From contig NC_080164.1 in the NCBI RefSeq assembly GCF_950295315.1, positions 109,512,447 to 109,576,446 on the forward strand: a stretch of DNA of 64,000 nucleotides. Reading direction: 5' to 3'. Position 1 is the stretch's first letter; each line of letters opens with the position of its first letter. Source of the stretch: Erinaceus europaeus (taxonomy: Eukaryota > Chordata > Mammalia > Eulipotyphla > Erinaceidae). The notes below the pieces were generated by a model. It searched no databases. It was not told where the DNA came from and saw only the letters and a list, made by a program, of their open reading frames with translations. Position numbers and translations under genes: made by a program. Shown here piece by piece: positions 22,925-34,389 of this stretch.

Positions 22925-23212
22925 AAAAAAAAATTTATATGTATTTATTTATTCCCTTTTTTGTTGTCCTTGTTGTTTTATTGTTGTAGTTATTATTGAT
23001 GTCATTGTTGTTGGATAGGACAGAGAAATAAGGAGAGAGGAGGGAAGACAGAGAGGGGAAGAGAAAGATAGATACCTGCAAACCTGCTTCACTGCCTGTG
23101 ATGAGACTCCCCTGCTTGTGGGGAGTCGGGGGATTGAACTGGCATCCTTACACCGGTCCTTGTGCTTTGCACCACGTATGCTTAACCTGTTGCGTTACCG
23201 CCTGGCTCCCGC
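22925..23212 (-). mobile_element. SINE-A copy
   Basis: Reversed and nearly complete, from TTATTCCCTTTTTTGTTGTC to GTTACCGCCTGGCTCCC. Confidence 0.88.
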
Positions 23213-23226
23213 AAAAACTTCATTAT

Positions 23227-23559
23227 GGGGAGTCAGGCGGTAGCACAGTGGGTTAAGCTCATAGAGCACGAAATGCCAAGGATGGCGTAAGGATCTGGGT
23301 CGAGCCCCCAGCTCCCCCCCTAACCCCGCAGAGGCAGGTGGTGAAGCAGGTCTGCAGGTCTCTTTCTCTCCCCATCTGTCTCTCTTCCTCTCTCGATTTC
23401 TCTCTGCCCTATTCAACGACAGCAACAACAACAATAATAATAACCACAACAATGATAAAACATCAAGGGCAACAAAAGAGGAAAAAATGGTCTCCAAGAG
23501 CAGTGGATTCCTGGTGCAGGCACCAAGCCCCGGCAATAACTCTGGAGGCAAAAAAACCC
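23227..23559 (+). mobile_element. SINE-A-long copy with TSD
   Basis: GGGAGTCAGGCGGTAGCACA head to GGCAATAACTCTGGAGGC. The flanks AAAACTTCATTATG (23213-23226) and AAAACTTTATTATG (23560-23573) differ at one base. Confidence 0.88.
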
Positions 23560-23626
23560 CAAAACTTTATTATGCAGACAGTGTTCCCTCTATTTCTCTC
23601 TGTCTCTATCAAAAGAAAAAAAATGT

Positions 23627-23850
23627 GGGGCCAGGCAGTGGCACACTGTTATGCACACATTATAGTGCACCAGGACCCAGGTTCAAGCCCCTAGTCCCCA
23701 CATGCAGGGAGAAAGCTTCATAAGTGGTGAAACAGGGCTACAGGTGTCTTTCTGTCCCTTTCTTTTGCCTCTATCTCCCCCACCCCTCTTGATTTCTCTC
23801 TGTCTCTATGCAATAATAAAAATGAATAAAATATTTTTTAATTGAAAATG
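23627..23850 (+). mobile_element. SINE-B copy
   Basis: GGGGCCAGGCAGTGGCACAC head, CT-rich body, tail AATAATAAAAATGAATAAAA. Confidence 0.85.
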
Positions 23851-25334
23851 ATCTTCAGAAGATTTTTAATGACTATTGTACAACTAAATATACCAGCTTT
23901 TATTTCAGAAGTGTTTCATTTCATATCATTTTTAGAATGGTCTTATCCCCATGCCTATGGACATAAGTGATTGGTTTATACATAATATCCAAAACAACAT
24001 TTTTTTCTGCCTCAGAGTCCATTAGTGATTAGCAGGTGTGGAAGACATTGCACTAGTACCTTGTTTAATTTGACTCATAATGAAAATGTGATCTTGCCTA
24101 TAGAATTCCATATAGCAAAAAAGAGAATAAAACATAATTTTGACAAAATAACCCACATCATGTCTGTTTTAAAAAGTTTCCATCATAATTAAAATTATTA
24201 AGAATTTTATTATTTTATTACTATCCCCTATAATGTACAAAATACTACATAATTGATGACTACTATAATAGAACTACTAATCACATATATCTATTAAAAA
24301 CTTATAACAGCAGATTCTAAATATAGAAGCTTTTATTCTTTTTTTCAAGATGAGTGGCAGGACATTTAACAAGGTCTGGCAAATGATAGTTCCCAAAATA
24401 AGAATAAGAAAGATATTTGTAGAGCATATAAGATATTTAGTCCTGCAAAAGTGGACAGAAAATAAGATTTTCCTCAGTCTGGCTCTGTCTTTAGTAAGAC
24501 TTTCTGTGTCACTTTCTCAGACTCTGAATGCCCAGGCTTAGTAGTTGTCTTCAATAATTCCTTCTCTCTTTTTTCCCATACACCCCATTCACATATAGTT
24601 TGATTAATCCTCATTGTTAAATCCATCTTCTTGTTACTCATTATTAAATCACTAATTTAAAAAAAGGAAAAGAAAGAATCCAAACTCTTAAAATAATGGA
24701 CAGCACACTTTGAGTCCTGGCTACTATGTACTTTTGTGCTGACCATCAGTTACTATCTCTGGCTATTATATGTTCCAATCATTTCAATGCTGTCCTACCA
24801 ACACACTATCTTCCCATTCTCCAAGCACGTTACTTTTTCAGCCCTCTAAATTATCTAACGATTACATGTATTATTATATAAATGTGGTTTAGACTCATAG
24901 CTATTGGGTCTTAAATGCTCCACACTAACTTCTTAAGATTGAAGGGGATTAAGACAGGGGAAAACACCACAGCACTGAAGTCTCCCTGAGTACTCTTGTC
25001 CTCAGTATGATTTGTCATCAACTGGAAACAAGGTCATAAGCAAAGCAGTGATAATTGCCCACATGATATATTCCCTACAGTCCCAGTTTTGATGTCTAAC
25101 ACTGAATCTTATTAGGAAGAAATGAGGTGTGTATCTTCAGTGAACTCATTCTTCTGAAAATTTTTCTAAGTGATACTTTAGAAATAGTCATTGAGCAGGC
25201 TTTTCCTTTACCTTGTTATATTTATAGTTAAGCACTTTACATACAAATATTGTGGATGCTATTTTTTACTTTAATGTCCATTATTTCCTAAGACAAAATC
25301 TCTATCAACTTGTTGCATATGGAGTTTGTGTGTC
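23851..25334. other. Unique intron sequence, 1.5 kb
   Basis: The longest repeat-free stretch in the window. AT-rich, no exon-like open frame with flanking splice sites. A conserved non-coding element could be hidden here; only cross-species alignment would show it. Confidence 0.55.
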
Positions 25335-25442
25335 CATTATTTATTTTCCCAGAGCATGGTGCAGCTCTGCAGATGGTGGTGCTGGGGACTGACCCTGGGA
25401 CTTCAGAGCCTCAGGCATGAAAGGCTTTTGCAGAACCATGAT
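25335..25442 (-). mobile_element. SINE-C copy, partial
   Basis: Reversed. GATGGTGGTGCTGGGGACTG and CTTCAGAGCCTCAGGCATGA. The LTR at 25449 is inserted at its head. Confidence 0.7.
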
Positions 25443-25448
25443 GCTGTC

Positions 25449-26173
25449 TGTTGGGAACATGTGTAAGCCTGATAGAGCTTAGGGAGAACCACCCCCATCT
25501 TTGGATGGAGGTCTGAGAAGATAACCTCTTGGTAAGTCTCTCTCAACCGAGGTGAGCATAAGGGGGGAAACTCAGACTTGGTTCTTTCCTTCTTGACTCT
25601 CAGGCCCACAGAAACCTCAATACTTCCCTCCATTAACTGCAAGTCACATGGCCACAGATTCACTTATTCAAAGTCACCTTCTGATCACAGGAGAACACAC
25701 CTTATCACATACTTCATCACACACCTCAGACCCCAGACAAGAGAAATTCCAAACTATATGGCTTTTTGATAATATCTTCTCTCTGTCTCACCCTATGGGT
25801 TTAACCCCTATGCTTCTCTCAAATACCTTTGGATAATTAAGTTGCTTGTGTCATGGAGAATAACTGTCTTGTATCTCATCAATTCCTGTCATACCATCCC
25901 CCTACCTTACGGGCATGCTGACTGTTAAAAGACCTGTAATTTCTGACATATTTCAACAATAATTACCTCCATTGCTTTTCTATTTTACTCATGTACACTT
26001 TGCTAATAAACGAACTCTAGGATTCTGGGATTCTAGGACTCAGATTCTAGGCACGCTAAGAGTCCCCTGGTGTCTTTTACTTCGTGTCACCCCTGTCATG
26101 AGCTAGAAAGAACCAGCCCGTTACCTTTCCCCTGGAGACCACCCTGCCGGAGAGAGAGAGAGATACCCCGAAA
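25449..26173 (+). mobile_element. Solo LTR, family I
   Basis: 725 bp starting TGTTGGGAACATG; the 6-bp GCTGTC lies at 25443-25448 and 26174-26179. The length agrees with the family I copy at 14451. The terminal CA seems mutated (ends CCCCGAAA), so the right edge rests on the flanking 6-mer. AATAAACG near 26005 is the likely polyadenylation signal. Confidence 0.7.
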
Positions 26174-26321
26174 GCTGTCTTCCCAACTCATCAGGAGTTT
26201 GCAAGAAGAAATTTTACTAAGTTCATAGGTCAGATCTGTTTTCATTTCTGTAGATTCTATTGAATATATATTTTTCTTTATGTAGACATCCAGGCACCCT
26301 GCAAATATGAGTTCTTCTTCT

Positions 26322-26549
26322 GTGTGTTCTTCTGTGATCAGAAGGTGACTTTGAATAAGTGAATCTGTGGCCATGTGGCCTGCAGTTAATGGAGGGAAGT
26401 ATTGGGGTTTCTGTGGGCCTGAGAGTCAAGAAGGAAAGAACCAAGTCTGAGTTTCCCCCCTTATGCTCACCTCTGTTGAGAGAGACTTACCAAGAGGTTA
26501 TCTTCTCAGACCTCCATCCAAAGATGGGGGTGGTTCACCATAAGCTCTA
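26322..26549 (-). mobile_element. Inverted partial copy of the family I LTR
   Basis: Reverse complement of 25472-25700, with about seven differences in 228 bases counted by eye. It lacks both LTR ends, so it is not an independent clean insertion. Confidence 0.9.
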
Positions 26550-26581
26550 TATTATATATTAAATATGTTATATGGCTTCTT

Positions 26582-26730
26582 TGGATCGACCTTCCAGTGG
26601 TGCATCCCGTGAGTACCCATTCATTGGGGAAACTGACGATTCTTCCTAGCCAACTGAATCCACATGGATCCCAGTCACTTTCAAAGCCATTAACTGGCTA
26701 CGGAAGAAGGGCAAACGCTAGAAGAAGAAG
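26582..26730 (+). mobile_element. Unidentified short retroposon, copy 1
   Basis: 149 bp starting TGGATCGACCTTCCAGTGG and ending CTAGAAGAAGAAG, flanked by the 10-bp ATGGCTTCTT at 26572-26581 and 26731-26740. A longer copy is at 48276. No poly-A tail, no terminal inverted repeats and no recognised family. It lacks about 36 bases of the middle present in copy 2. Confidence 0.75.
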
Positions 26731-26974
26731 ATGGCTTCTTTTCCAATTTCCATGACACTTGAACTTTCATGACTTACTGTACAGGCTAGTATCAACATAA
26801 TGTTGAGTGCAATGTTAGAGCAGCCACTGTTCTCTTTTGGGAATATATTTAATTTGTGACAATTAACTATGTTGTAACATGTATGATTATTATTATTATT
26901 TTGAAGCTGAAGAAATTCCCATTCTAGTCCTACTTTGTTGAATTTTACCAGAAGAGAATGTTGGATTTTGTCAG

Positions 26975-27190
26975 AAAGATTTTCATTTGTCTCCAGAGTT
27001 ATTGCTGGGGCTTGGTACCTGCACTACAAATCCACAACTCCTGGAGGCCTTTTTTTTTTAAAAATATTTATTTATTTACCCTTTTGTTGCCATTTTTTAT
27101 TGTTGTTGTAGTTATTACTGTTGTTGTTATTATGTCATCATTGTTATATAGGACAGAGAAAGAGGAGGGGAAGACAGGGAGAGATAGAAT
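26975..27190 (-). mobile_element. SINE-A-long copy, 5'-truncated
   Basis: Reversed. GTCTCCAGAGTTATTGCTGG, then an inserted ATTT-rich stretch and the A-type tail and body. The head is replaced by a LINE-1 end at 27192. Confidence 0.7.
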
Positions 27191-27191
27191 A

Positions 27192-27305
27192 GGGAAATTT
27201 CCAGTGGAGGGAATGGGACACAGAACTCTGATGTTGGGAACTGTATGGAATTGTAGCCCTCTTATCTTAGAACCTCATTAATCATTATTAAATCACTAAT
27301 AAAAA
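27192..27305 (+). mobile_element. Short LINE-1 3' end
   Basis: TTTCCAGTGGAGGGAATGGG, CTGTATGGAATTGTAGCCCT, then AATCACTAATAAAAAATAAA. Confidence 0.7.
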
Positions 27306-27524
27306 ATAAAAACATAAAAAATACACCATGACAATTCAGACAATCCAATATTTATCCAAGTGAGCAATTTTGCTAGCCTGACATTTGTACACATTCAATG
27401 GAATAAAAGATACTGAGTTATATACTTAAAAAAAAAAAAGACTATGAGTGTGAAGGGATAGATGACATTAAGTATTTCACTCAGCTTTCTGTCTTTCTGT
27501 GTAAATGCAATGACAGTCACTTCT

Positions 27525-27662
27525 GTTTTGCTTTTTTTTTTTTTTTTTTAACCAGAGCACTTCTCAGCTCTAAATTATGGTGGTGTGGGGGATTGAACCT
27601 GGGACTTGAGAGCCTCAGGCATGAAAGTCTCTTTGCATAACCATTATGCTATATCCCCACCC
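27525..27662 (-). mobile_element. SINE-C copy with TSD
   Basis: Reversed, complete with poly-A (as T run) at the left. A 13-bp TSD, GACAGTCACTTCT, lies at 27512-27524 and 27663-27675. The TSD is perfect, so the copy is young. Confidence 0.93.
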
Positions 27663-27675
27663 GACAGTCACTTCT

Positions 27676-28380
27676 TTAAACCCAGAAGAGTTCTACAAGT
27701 GTGGTAGGGCAGCATCTCAAAGTTAGCGCATAGAATTATCAGGGAAAATTATAAGTTCATAGGATCTGTGAAGTCTGAGATATTTTATAAGCATTTGTAT
27801 AGATACGTCTAAATTTCATGAAGTAGATCTGGGTGAAAGGCATTGACTTTCTAGTGCTAAGACTGAAACCATGAACTGACCACTCAACAATCATTATTTC
27901 CATTGTCTTTGCTGACATAACTCCAGTGCAAGGGAGGGATAAAAAAAATTACAACAACTATAGTTTAAAAGAGAGAAAGAAAAACATACACTATATTCAT
28001 GTGGCAACAGTTATCTTGTAAATAATTCTCTCCTAAATAAAATGATAAAGCATGCTCAGGATACACTTGGTATGCAAAATACTTCAATGGTTCTAAAAGG
28101 CACGTGTACAAATTAGCTTGCAATAAATTAGAATATTTAATTCAGACTTAGAAACAACAATCTCCATAAATAATTCTGCTATAGTAATGTATCAAACACA
28201 ATCTTTTATTTGCTAGTCTGTAAAGACTTTTGAAAAGTCTGAAATTTTATTTAATTAAAATAATCTTTTGCATGGTATATGTGTTTTTGATGATTTAAAA
28301 CTAACCAGAAAAATTTCACTCTGGTTTTAAATGAATTAAAGTGGCTATCTGCATAACTTATGGTAGCACTATAAAACAAA
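27676..28380. other. Unique intron sequence
   Basis: AT-rich, nothing recognised. Confidence 0.55.
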
Positions 28381-28383
28381 TAT

Positions 28384-29096
28384 TTTTCCAGGCTGGGAGT
28401 ATGGATCGACATGCTAACAACCATATCTAGAGGAAAAGTAATTACAGAAGCCAGAACTCCCATCTTCTGTACTCAATAAAGATCCTAGGTCCATACTCCC
28501 AGTGGAGGAGGAGTGGTAGGGGGAAGAAGACCAGGACTCTGAACTCCAACTCCATCAGGACCCAAAGAGAGAAAAGAAAAAAAAAAGGATAAACATTTGG
28601 ACATATTAGCAGGTGTAGGTGTGACTTGGAAAGCAAGAGGAGATAAGACCATGGGAAAAAATGAGCAAATATATACGCATATACATAGCTGTAAAAATAA
28701 TAACCCATGTGCAAAGCACAAAGACCGGTGTAAGGATCCTAGTTCGAGCCCCCAGCTTCCAACCTACAGGGGAGTCGCTTCACAAGGGGTGAAGCAGGTC
28801 TGCAGGTATCTGTCTTTCTCTCCTCCTCTCTGTCTTCCCCCTCCTCTATTTCTCTCTGTCCTATCCAACAACGATGATAACAATAATAACTAAAACAATA
28901 AACCAAGGGCAACAAAAAGGAATAAATAAATATTTTTAAAAAATAATAATAGTAACCCATATCTGTAACCTTAGGAGAACTGCTATAGTTTCCAATGGAG
29001 GGATTGGGGATTCAGAACTCTGGTGGTGGGAATGATGCAGAGTTGTACTTGTGATTTTGTAAATCAATGTTAAATAGCTAATAATTTTTTTTAAAA
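28384..29096 (+). mobile_element. LINE-1 3' UTR fragment, older subfamily, split by a SINE
   Basis: GGGAGTATGGATCGACATGC at the left and TCTGGTGGTGGGAATGATGC at the right, ending in A/T-rich sequence. Interrupted at 28705-28945. Confidence 0.8.
28705..28945 (+). mobile_element. SINE-A copy inside the LINE-1 fragment
   Basis: Head truncated to GTGCAAAGCACAAAGACC. The body is complete, and the tail ends in TTTTTAAAA. AATAATAACCCAT at the left and AATAATAGTAACCCAT at the right look like the TSD. Confidence 0.85.
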
Positions 29097-29099
29097 AAA

Positions 29100-29723
29100 C
29101 ATGTTTTTCTAACGTAGTACATTTCAATTCATAGCAAAATGATTTCATCCCCCACCCCCTCAATCTTTAATCTGTTGTTTGAACTTATGATGTGATTAAA
29201 AACATATTTTTGGGCAACTAGAGCCAAGATTCCAGCTATCCATTCATGAGTTCCCACTGTCATCATCTATGGATAATCCCATTTCACTTAGCATGAAATG
29301 CACTAGGGTTTATTTATTCTCTTCCAGGAAGTAATCTTTTCCCATCTGTTGTTGGTTATCACATTCTAATTTCACTAATAATGCCTTTCAATATTATCGG
29401 AAGCATTTCTATTTCTGGGGGAAAGCTGGTCATGTACTTCACAGAGTTCTGGAACAGTGCAGAAGGTCAGAAACACTGTTGAATAGTTACTTTGGACACT
29501 ACTAACAGCAATTATGAAGTGAAAGGAGAGAATTCCTGAAAAGTATGGTGTAACATTTGTAGCAAACTTTTAACAAAAGACAGCTTTTCACAAAGTCTTT
29601 TGCATGATTTTTGCTAAGCCACTGCACACCTTGCTGCACTGCCTTGTATTCAAGTCCTTGACAAAGATTCTCCTTGTGCTATTCACTTACAAAGATGGTA
29701 TTTCTTCCAATGCAAAATAGTGA

Positions 29724-29756
<33 letters not shown>

Positions 29757-29800
29757 ACTTACAGGACTACCTTCTAGGTATTGACAGATTTTGAAAATAT
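29100..29800. other. Unique intron sequence with (CA)n(TA)n
   Basis: A dinucleotide repeat lies at 29727-29757 (CA then TA). Otherwise nothing recognised. Confidence 0.6.
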
Positions 29801-29802
29801 AG

Positions 29803-29885
29803 GGAGCTGATGGTGGTTCACAAATGTATCCATGAACAAGGACCTAGGTTTAAGTCTCATTTCCATACCTTTAAGGCAAGACTTG
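29803..29885 (+). mobile_element. Decayed SINE-B head
   Basis: GGGAGCTGATGGTGGTTCAC and AAGGACCTAGGTTTAAGTCT resemble the SINE-B head and B box. Confidence 0.45.
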
Positions 29886-30077
29886 AGGTCTTGGGGCTCA
29901 ATGTGACGTACCACTATAAGGCAGAGGTCATCAGATAAACAAGCAGATTTTACTTATATCCCTGTCATGATTCAGTGTCAGGATATTATTGTTGTGGTAG
30001 TGGTTATTATTTTTTTATCTCTGGGATTCACCACTTTGAGGTGATTTTTCAGATAGAGACAGAATCAAATAGCCCAG

Positions 30078-30220
30078 GTCCAAGCCCCTGGTCCCCACTT
30101 ACAGGGGGAAAGCTTCACAAGCCACATAGCAGGGGCTACAGGTGTCTTATCTCTTTACCTCTCTATCTCCTCTTCCTCTCTCAATTTCTGTTTCTATCCA
30201 ATAAAAAAATAAGTAAGAGA
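30078..30220 (+). mobile_element. SINE-B copy, 5'-truncated
   Basis: CCCAGGTCCAAGCCCCTGGT, GGGGGAAAGCTTCACAAG, tail CCAATAAAAAAATAAGTAAG. Confidence 0.8.
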
Positions 30221-30258
30221 CAATCAGTCAAAGAAAGACTAAAGAAATGGTAACTTCT

Positions 30259-30478
30259 GGGAGTCAGGAGTGGCGCAGCAGGTTAAGCGCACGTGGTGCA
30301 AAGGCAAGGACTGGCGACGCTTCACAGGCAGTGGAACAGGTCTGCGGGTGTCTTTCTCTCCCCCTCTCTCCATTTCTCTCTGTCCTATCCAACAACGACA
30401 TCAATGACCACAACAATGTTAAACAACAAGGGCAACAAAAAGGAAAATAAATAAATATAAAAAAATATTTTTTAAATA
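30259..30478 (+). mobile_element. SINE-A copy with TSD and internal deletion
   Basis: GGGAGTCAGGAGTGGCGCAG head. About 50 bp is missing between GGACTGGCGA and CGCTTCACAG. A 15-bp TSD, GAAATGGTAACTTCT, lies at 30244-30258 and 30479-30493. Confidence 0.92.
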
Positions 30479-30644
30479 GAAATGGTAACTTCTTTAAATC
30501 TTCCTTCAGTGTGGTAACTGCTGGGATTGAATCTGGGTGATGCACTTTCCAAATGAGTTACTGACTTTTTTCTTTCCTTTCTTTGTTGGAGTTGGATTAG
30601 TATACTTTGCTCAAGCTTAAAATGGAGAGTGTGATGAATTATAT

Positions 30645-30765
30645 TAATTAATTATACCAGAGCCCTGCTCAGCTATGGCTCATGGTGGTGCTGGGGATTG
30701 AACCTGGGATCTCAGAGTCTTTTGTTGAGCCATTATGCTGTCTTCCTCCCCAACCCCCCATTGAT
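30645..30765 (-). mobile_element. SINE-C copy
   Basis: Reversed. CCAGAGCCCTGCTCAGCTAT to GAGCCATTATGCTGTCTTCC. Confidence 0.75.
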
Positions 30766-31080
30766 GGATTATATTTATAATACATCTATTTTTAAAAGAC
30801 TTTCATTTGAATTTCTTTTTCCAACAATCAAGGGTTTATTGCCTTTTCAAAGAAAAGTTTGTCATGAAATTATTTCTTTATGAATGTACCTGATATTTAT
30901 ATCTAGTTAACTAGCAACAATATAGGTGATATATAAATCACTAAATTTAACACTTTATCTGTTCTCTTCCCAACAAACAAAAGGGAAATAAGGAAAGATT
31001 AAACATAATATTTTGACTACTGAGAATTTCCTTTTTTAAAAAGACAGAAAACATTAACATTCATTTGTTTATATCTATCA
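30766..31080. other. Unique AT-rich intron sequence
   Basis: Nothing recognised. Confidence 0.55.
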
Positions 31081-31095
31081 AAGAAGCAGTATCTT

Positions 31096-31303
31096 TTAGT
31101 TTTTTTATTATATTTATTGGAAAGAGACAGTCCAATTGAGATGGAAGGCAGAGACAGAGAAGGAGAGAGGCAGAGAGATACCTTCAGACCTGCTTCACCA
31201 CTCACAAAGCTTTCTTCCTGCAGGTGGGGATCAGGGGCTCTGAATCTGGGTCCCTGCGCACTATAATGTAGTATTGCGCTTAACCAAGTATACCACCTGG
31301 CTC
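31096..31303 (-). mobile_element. SINE-B copy with TSD
   Basis: Reversed. Head CCAAGTATACCACCTGGCTC at the right. The flanks AAGAAGCAGTATCT (about 31082-31095) and AAGAAGCAATATCT (about 31304-31317) differ at one base. Confidence 0.88.
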
Positions 31304-31494
31304 CAAGAAGCAATATCTCAAAACAACATTTCTCATGACAATACTCTCTTCCCTACATTTTCAGTGGAAAGCTAATATTTTATATCATCCCACTCAGTAT
31401 TCTTCCCACAAGTGATATCTATGGAATTGTAGTAGTGACAGATACTCCAATCACAAAGAAAGGTTTTGTCCACTATAGCAATGATACAATGATA

Positions 31495-31640
31495 CTCACC
31501 TGCAGGGGCCGGGGGCAGGGGGAAGCTTCACAAGTAGTGAAGCAGGTAGGTCTGCAGGTGTCTCCCTGTCTCTTGCCCTCTCTATTTCCTGCTCTCCTCT
31601 CAAATTCTCTCTTATCCTATGAAGTAAAAAATAAATAAAA
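31495..31640 (+). mobile_element. SINE copy, 5'-truncated (A or B)
   Basis: CACCTGCAGGGGCCGGGGGC, AGCTTCACAAGTAGTGAAGC, CT-rich body, AAATAAATAAAAATAG tail. Confidence 0.75.
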
Positions 31641-31817
31641 ATAGAGGAAAAATAAAATAAATAAATAACATTTTTTTTAAAGATGTAGATGAGGTTTGTC
31701 TTTTGGAAGAGAATCTAGAAAACACATACTATAGGAAAACTGTATTCAAGTTGAGCTAACTAGTTCTACCATAAGTAAGCTCAGCAAGAAACAATGAAAC
31801 TCTAAAAACAAAATATG

Positions 31818-32137
31818 GGAGCTGGGCGGTAGTGCAGCAGGTTAATCGCACATGGTGCAAAGCATAAGGACCAGTGTAAGGATCCCAGTTTGAGCCCCCG
31901 GCTCCCCACCTGCAGGAGGTTGCTTCACAAACAATGAAGCAGGTCTGCAGGTGTCTATCTTTCTCTCCTCTCTGTCTTCCCCTCCTCTCTCCATTTCTCT
32001 GTCCTATCCAGCAACAGCTATGACAACAATAACAACTACAACAAGCACAACAAGGGCAACAAAATGGGAAAATGGCCTCCAGGAGCAATGGATTCATAGT
32101 GCAGACACCAAGCCCCAGCAATAACCCTGGAGGCAAA
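31818..32137 (+). mobile_element. SINE-A-long copy
   Basis: GGGAGCTGGGCGGTAGTGCA head to AATAACCCTGGAGGCAAAAT; a (TATC)/(TA) microsatellite follows at 32138-32175. Confidence 0.88.
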
Positions 32138-32175
32138 ATGTATCTATATCTATATATATATCTGTATATATATAA

Positions 32176-32695
32176 TCTCTATAGACACCTGAGAAAATTC
32201 ATTCAGAAAACTTCAGCTTATTGTGCCACACTCAGAGAAGAGCTGGTCAGAGGAGTTTTTGGAGAGCAATAAGAAGGTAAATAAACAGCATAGAAGAACA
32301 GTCATTTGTGTGCCACACACAAGGAATAGCTGATTAAGGAACACTTCTTCCAGACACATATTTGTCCAGGAACAGATAGTACAGTCACGTTCAGCCCCCC
32401 TCTTCAAATAATGGCCTATTTGTGGAGTCAAATGGAATAAAACAAATGCACCCAAGTCATTGTTACTCCTCTATGTAAGTGTTTGTTCAGAGGAAAGAAT
32501 GAAAGAGGATAGATGCTACTTCAAAGCTATGTGAGACAGAATAAAGATCAGTGTGTGCTCCTTTTATCCTACTTACTGTGTCCTTTAGCTGTAATTGTAT
32601 GACTTTAGAACAGTTTCTTTTGCTTTCATTTTAAAATTTTATTTCATTTGTCACCAAGACTTCAACTTTCCAGGCTGAAATTTTATTTTTTTATT
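32176..32695. other. Unique intron sequence
   Basis: Nothing recognised. Confidence 0.55.
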
Positions 32696-32699
32696 ATAA

Positions 32700-32907
32700 A
32701 GATATATTTATTTATTAGATAGTTATTGAACAGGATCAGTCAGAAACTGAGAGGGAAGGGGGTGATACGTGGGAGACAGACATCTGCAGCCAAGCTTCTT
32801 CATCACTCATGAAGTTTCCTCCCTGTAGGTGGGGCCTGGGGCTTGAATCTGGGTCCTTGTTCATTGTAAGATGTACATTTAACCAGGATCTCTACCACCC
32901 AGACCTT
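32700..32907 (-). mobile_element. SINE-B copy
   Basis: Reversed. CATCACTCATGAAGTTTCCT and the head remnant CTCTACCACCCAGACC. Confidence 0.8.
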
Positions 32908-33052
32908 TCTCCTTGTCTCAGACTAAAGTGTTATTAAGAGTTATGACAACACACCTAAGGATTTCCCTCAGAACTGAAGGAATTGTATCTAAGAGCAGTA
33001 TCTTATAGGGTCACTAGTTAATGTTAACCATTGTGTTTAAATTTCAATTTTT

Positions 33053-33217
33053 AAAAAATATTTTATTTTATTTTTGAAAGAGATGCAGACAGAGAGAGAC
33101 ACAGAGACAAACACCAGAGCACTGCTCAGCTCTGGCTTATGATGGTATGGGGGATTGACTTTGGAGCCTCAGGCATGAACGTCTGTTTGCATAACCATAA
33201 TGCTATCTCCCCACCCA
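33053..33217 (-). mobile_element. SINE-C copy with TSD
   Basis: Reversed. AGAGCACTGCTCAGCTCTGG to GCATAACCATAATGCTATCT. AAATTTCAATTTTT flanks it on both sides. Confidence 0.88.
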
Positions 33218-33244
33218 CTAAATTTCAATTTTTTTAAAATATTT

Positions 33245-33488
33245 TTTATTACCACCAGGGCTTAGTGCCTGTACCCAACAAATCCACCACTCCCAGTGGC
33301 AAGTTTTTCTTTCTTTTATTTGATAAGACAGAGAGAAATTATGAAGAAGGAACAGAGGAAGAGACACCTGTGGCTCTGCTTCATCATTCATGAAGTTTCT
33401 CTACTACAAGTGAAGACCAAGGATTTGAATCCGGGCCCCTGTCCGTGGGAACATACATGTTTAACTGGGTGTGTCACCACCTGGGACA
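33245..33488 (-). mobile_element. SINE-A-long copy, old
   Basis: Reversed. CACCAGGGCTTAGTGCCTGT to GGGTGTGTCACCACCTGGGA. Confidence 0.75.
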
Positions 33489-33489
33489 A

Positions 33490-34146
33490 ATTTCTTTCTT
33501 TTTTTTAAATAATACCTTTCCATCAATGAGGCTTCAAAATGGTCTGTTAGGATAAGCAGACAGGATACATCTAGAATGGAATTTTAAAACTTCATTAGCA
33601 AAATGAATCACTAAGATAGTGGAAATAACTAATCAAGCAACAAATGACTATTGGATACTGATTATGTGTTTAAAAAAAAAAGTAATAAGCCTGTTTGAAG
33701 CTACAATGAATGAAAATTACGATTTCCAGGAAAATCTCTTGCAGTATTTATGAATTTTAGGTATTAACCATTTTCAAAATACCAATCCTTTATGTTCTTT
33801 ACATGTATTCTTTTCCTAGAATGTTCTGGAAAATAAGAGTGAATGCTAGAGCTGCGGATGCCTCAAAGCAACATGTGAATTATGGCTGGGAATGATTATC
33901 CACAATCCCCTTTGTATGAATGTAATCACAATAAAGGTCTAAAATAATTAAACCTATCAGCTTGAAATGCTCTCTCACTGTGAGTGAATAAACTTGTACA
34001 AACTGGATATTCCTGAAACATCTTGCTAAGACAGTATGGTTGTGCTAACGGAAAACAAATGTCAGTGATCCTCAATGGCAAGTGTCTTTGAATCAGAATT
34101 TCTTTGAATCAGATCTCTGAAACATAACTCCTGGTTGAGATCTCTT
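33490..34146. other. Unique intron sequence
   Basis: Nothing recognised. Confidence 0.55.
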
Positions 34147-34159
34147 AGAAGTAGGTTCA

Positions 34160-34376
34160 GGGCCTGATGGTGGCACACCTGCTTGAGCGCCCATGTTATA
34201 GTGCGCAAGGACCAGGGTTTGAGCCCCCAGTCCCCACCTGCAGAGGGAAAGCTTCAGGAGGGGTGAAGCAGGGCTGCAGGTGTCTGTTTCTCTCCCTCTC
34301 TATCTCCCCATTTCTTTCAATTTCTGGCTGCCTCTATCCAATAAAAATAAAGATAATTAAAAAAACATTTAAAAAA
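34160..34376 (+). mobile_element. SINE-B copy with TSD
   Basis: GGGCCTGATGGTGGCACACC head, tail AATAAAAATAAAGATAATTA. A 13-bp TSD, AGAAGTAGGTTCA, lies at 34147-34159 and 34377-34389. Confidence 0.92.
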
Positions 34377-34389
34377 AGAAGTAGGTTCA

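Noticed and set aside
14451..26549. LTRs at 14451 and 25449 as the two ends of one 11-kb provirus
   Set aside because: Each has its own flanking repeat, the two differ widely, and the sequence between is LINE-1, SINE and intron, not viral.
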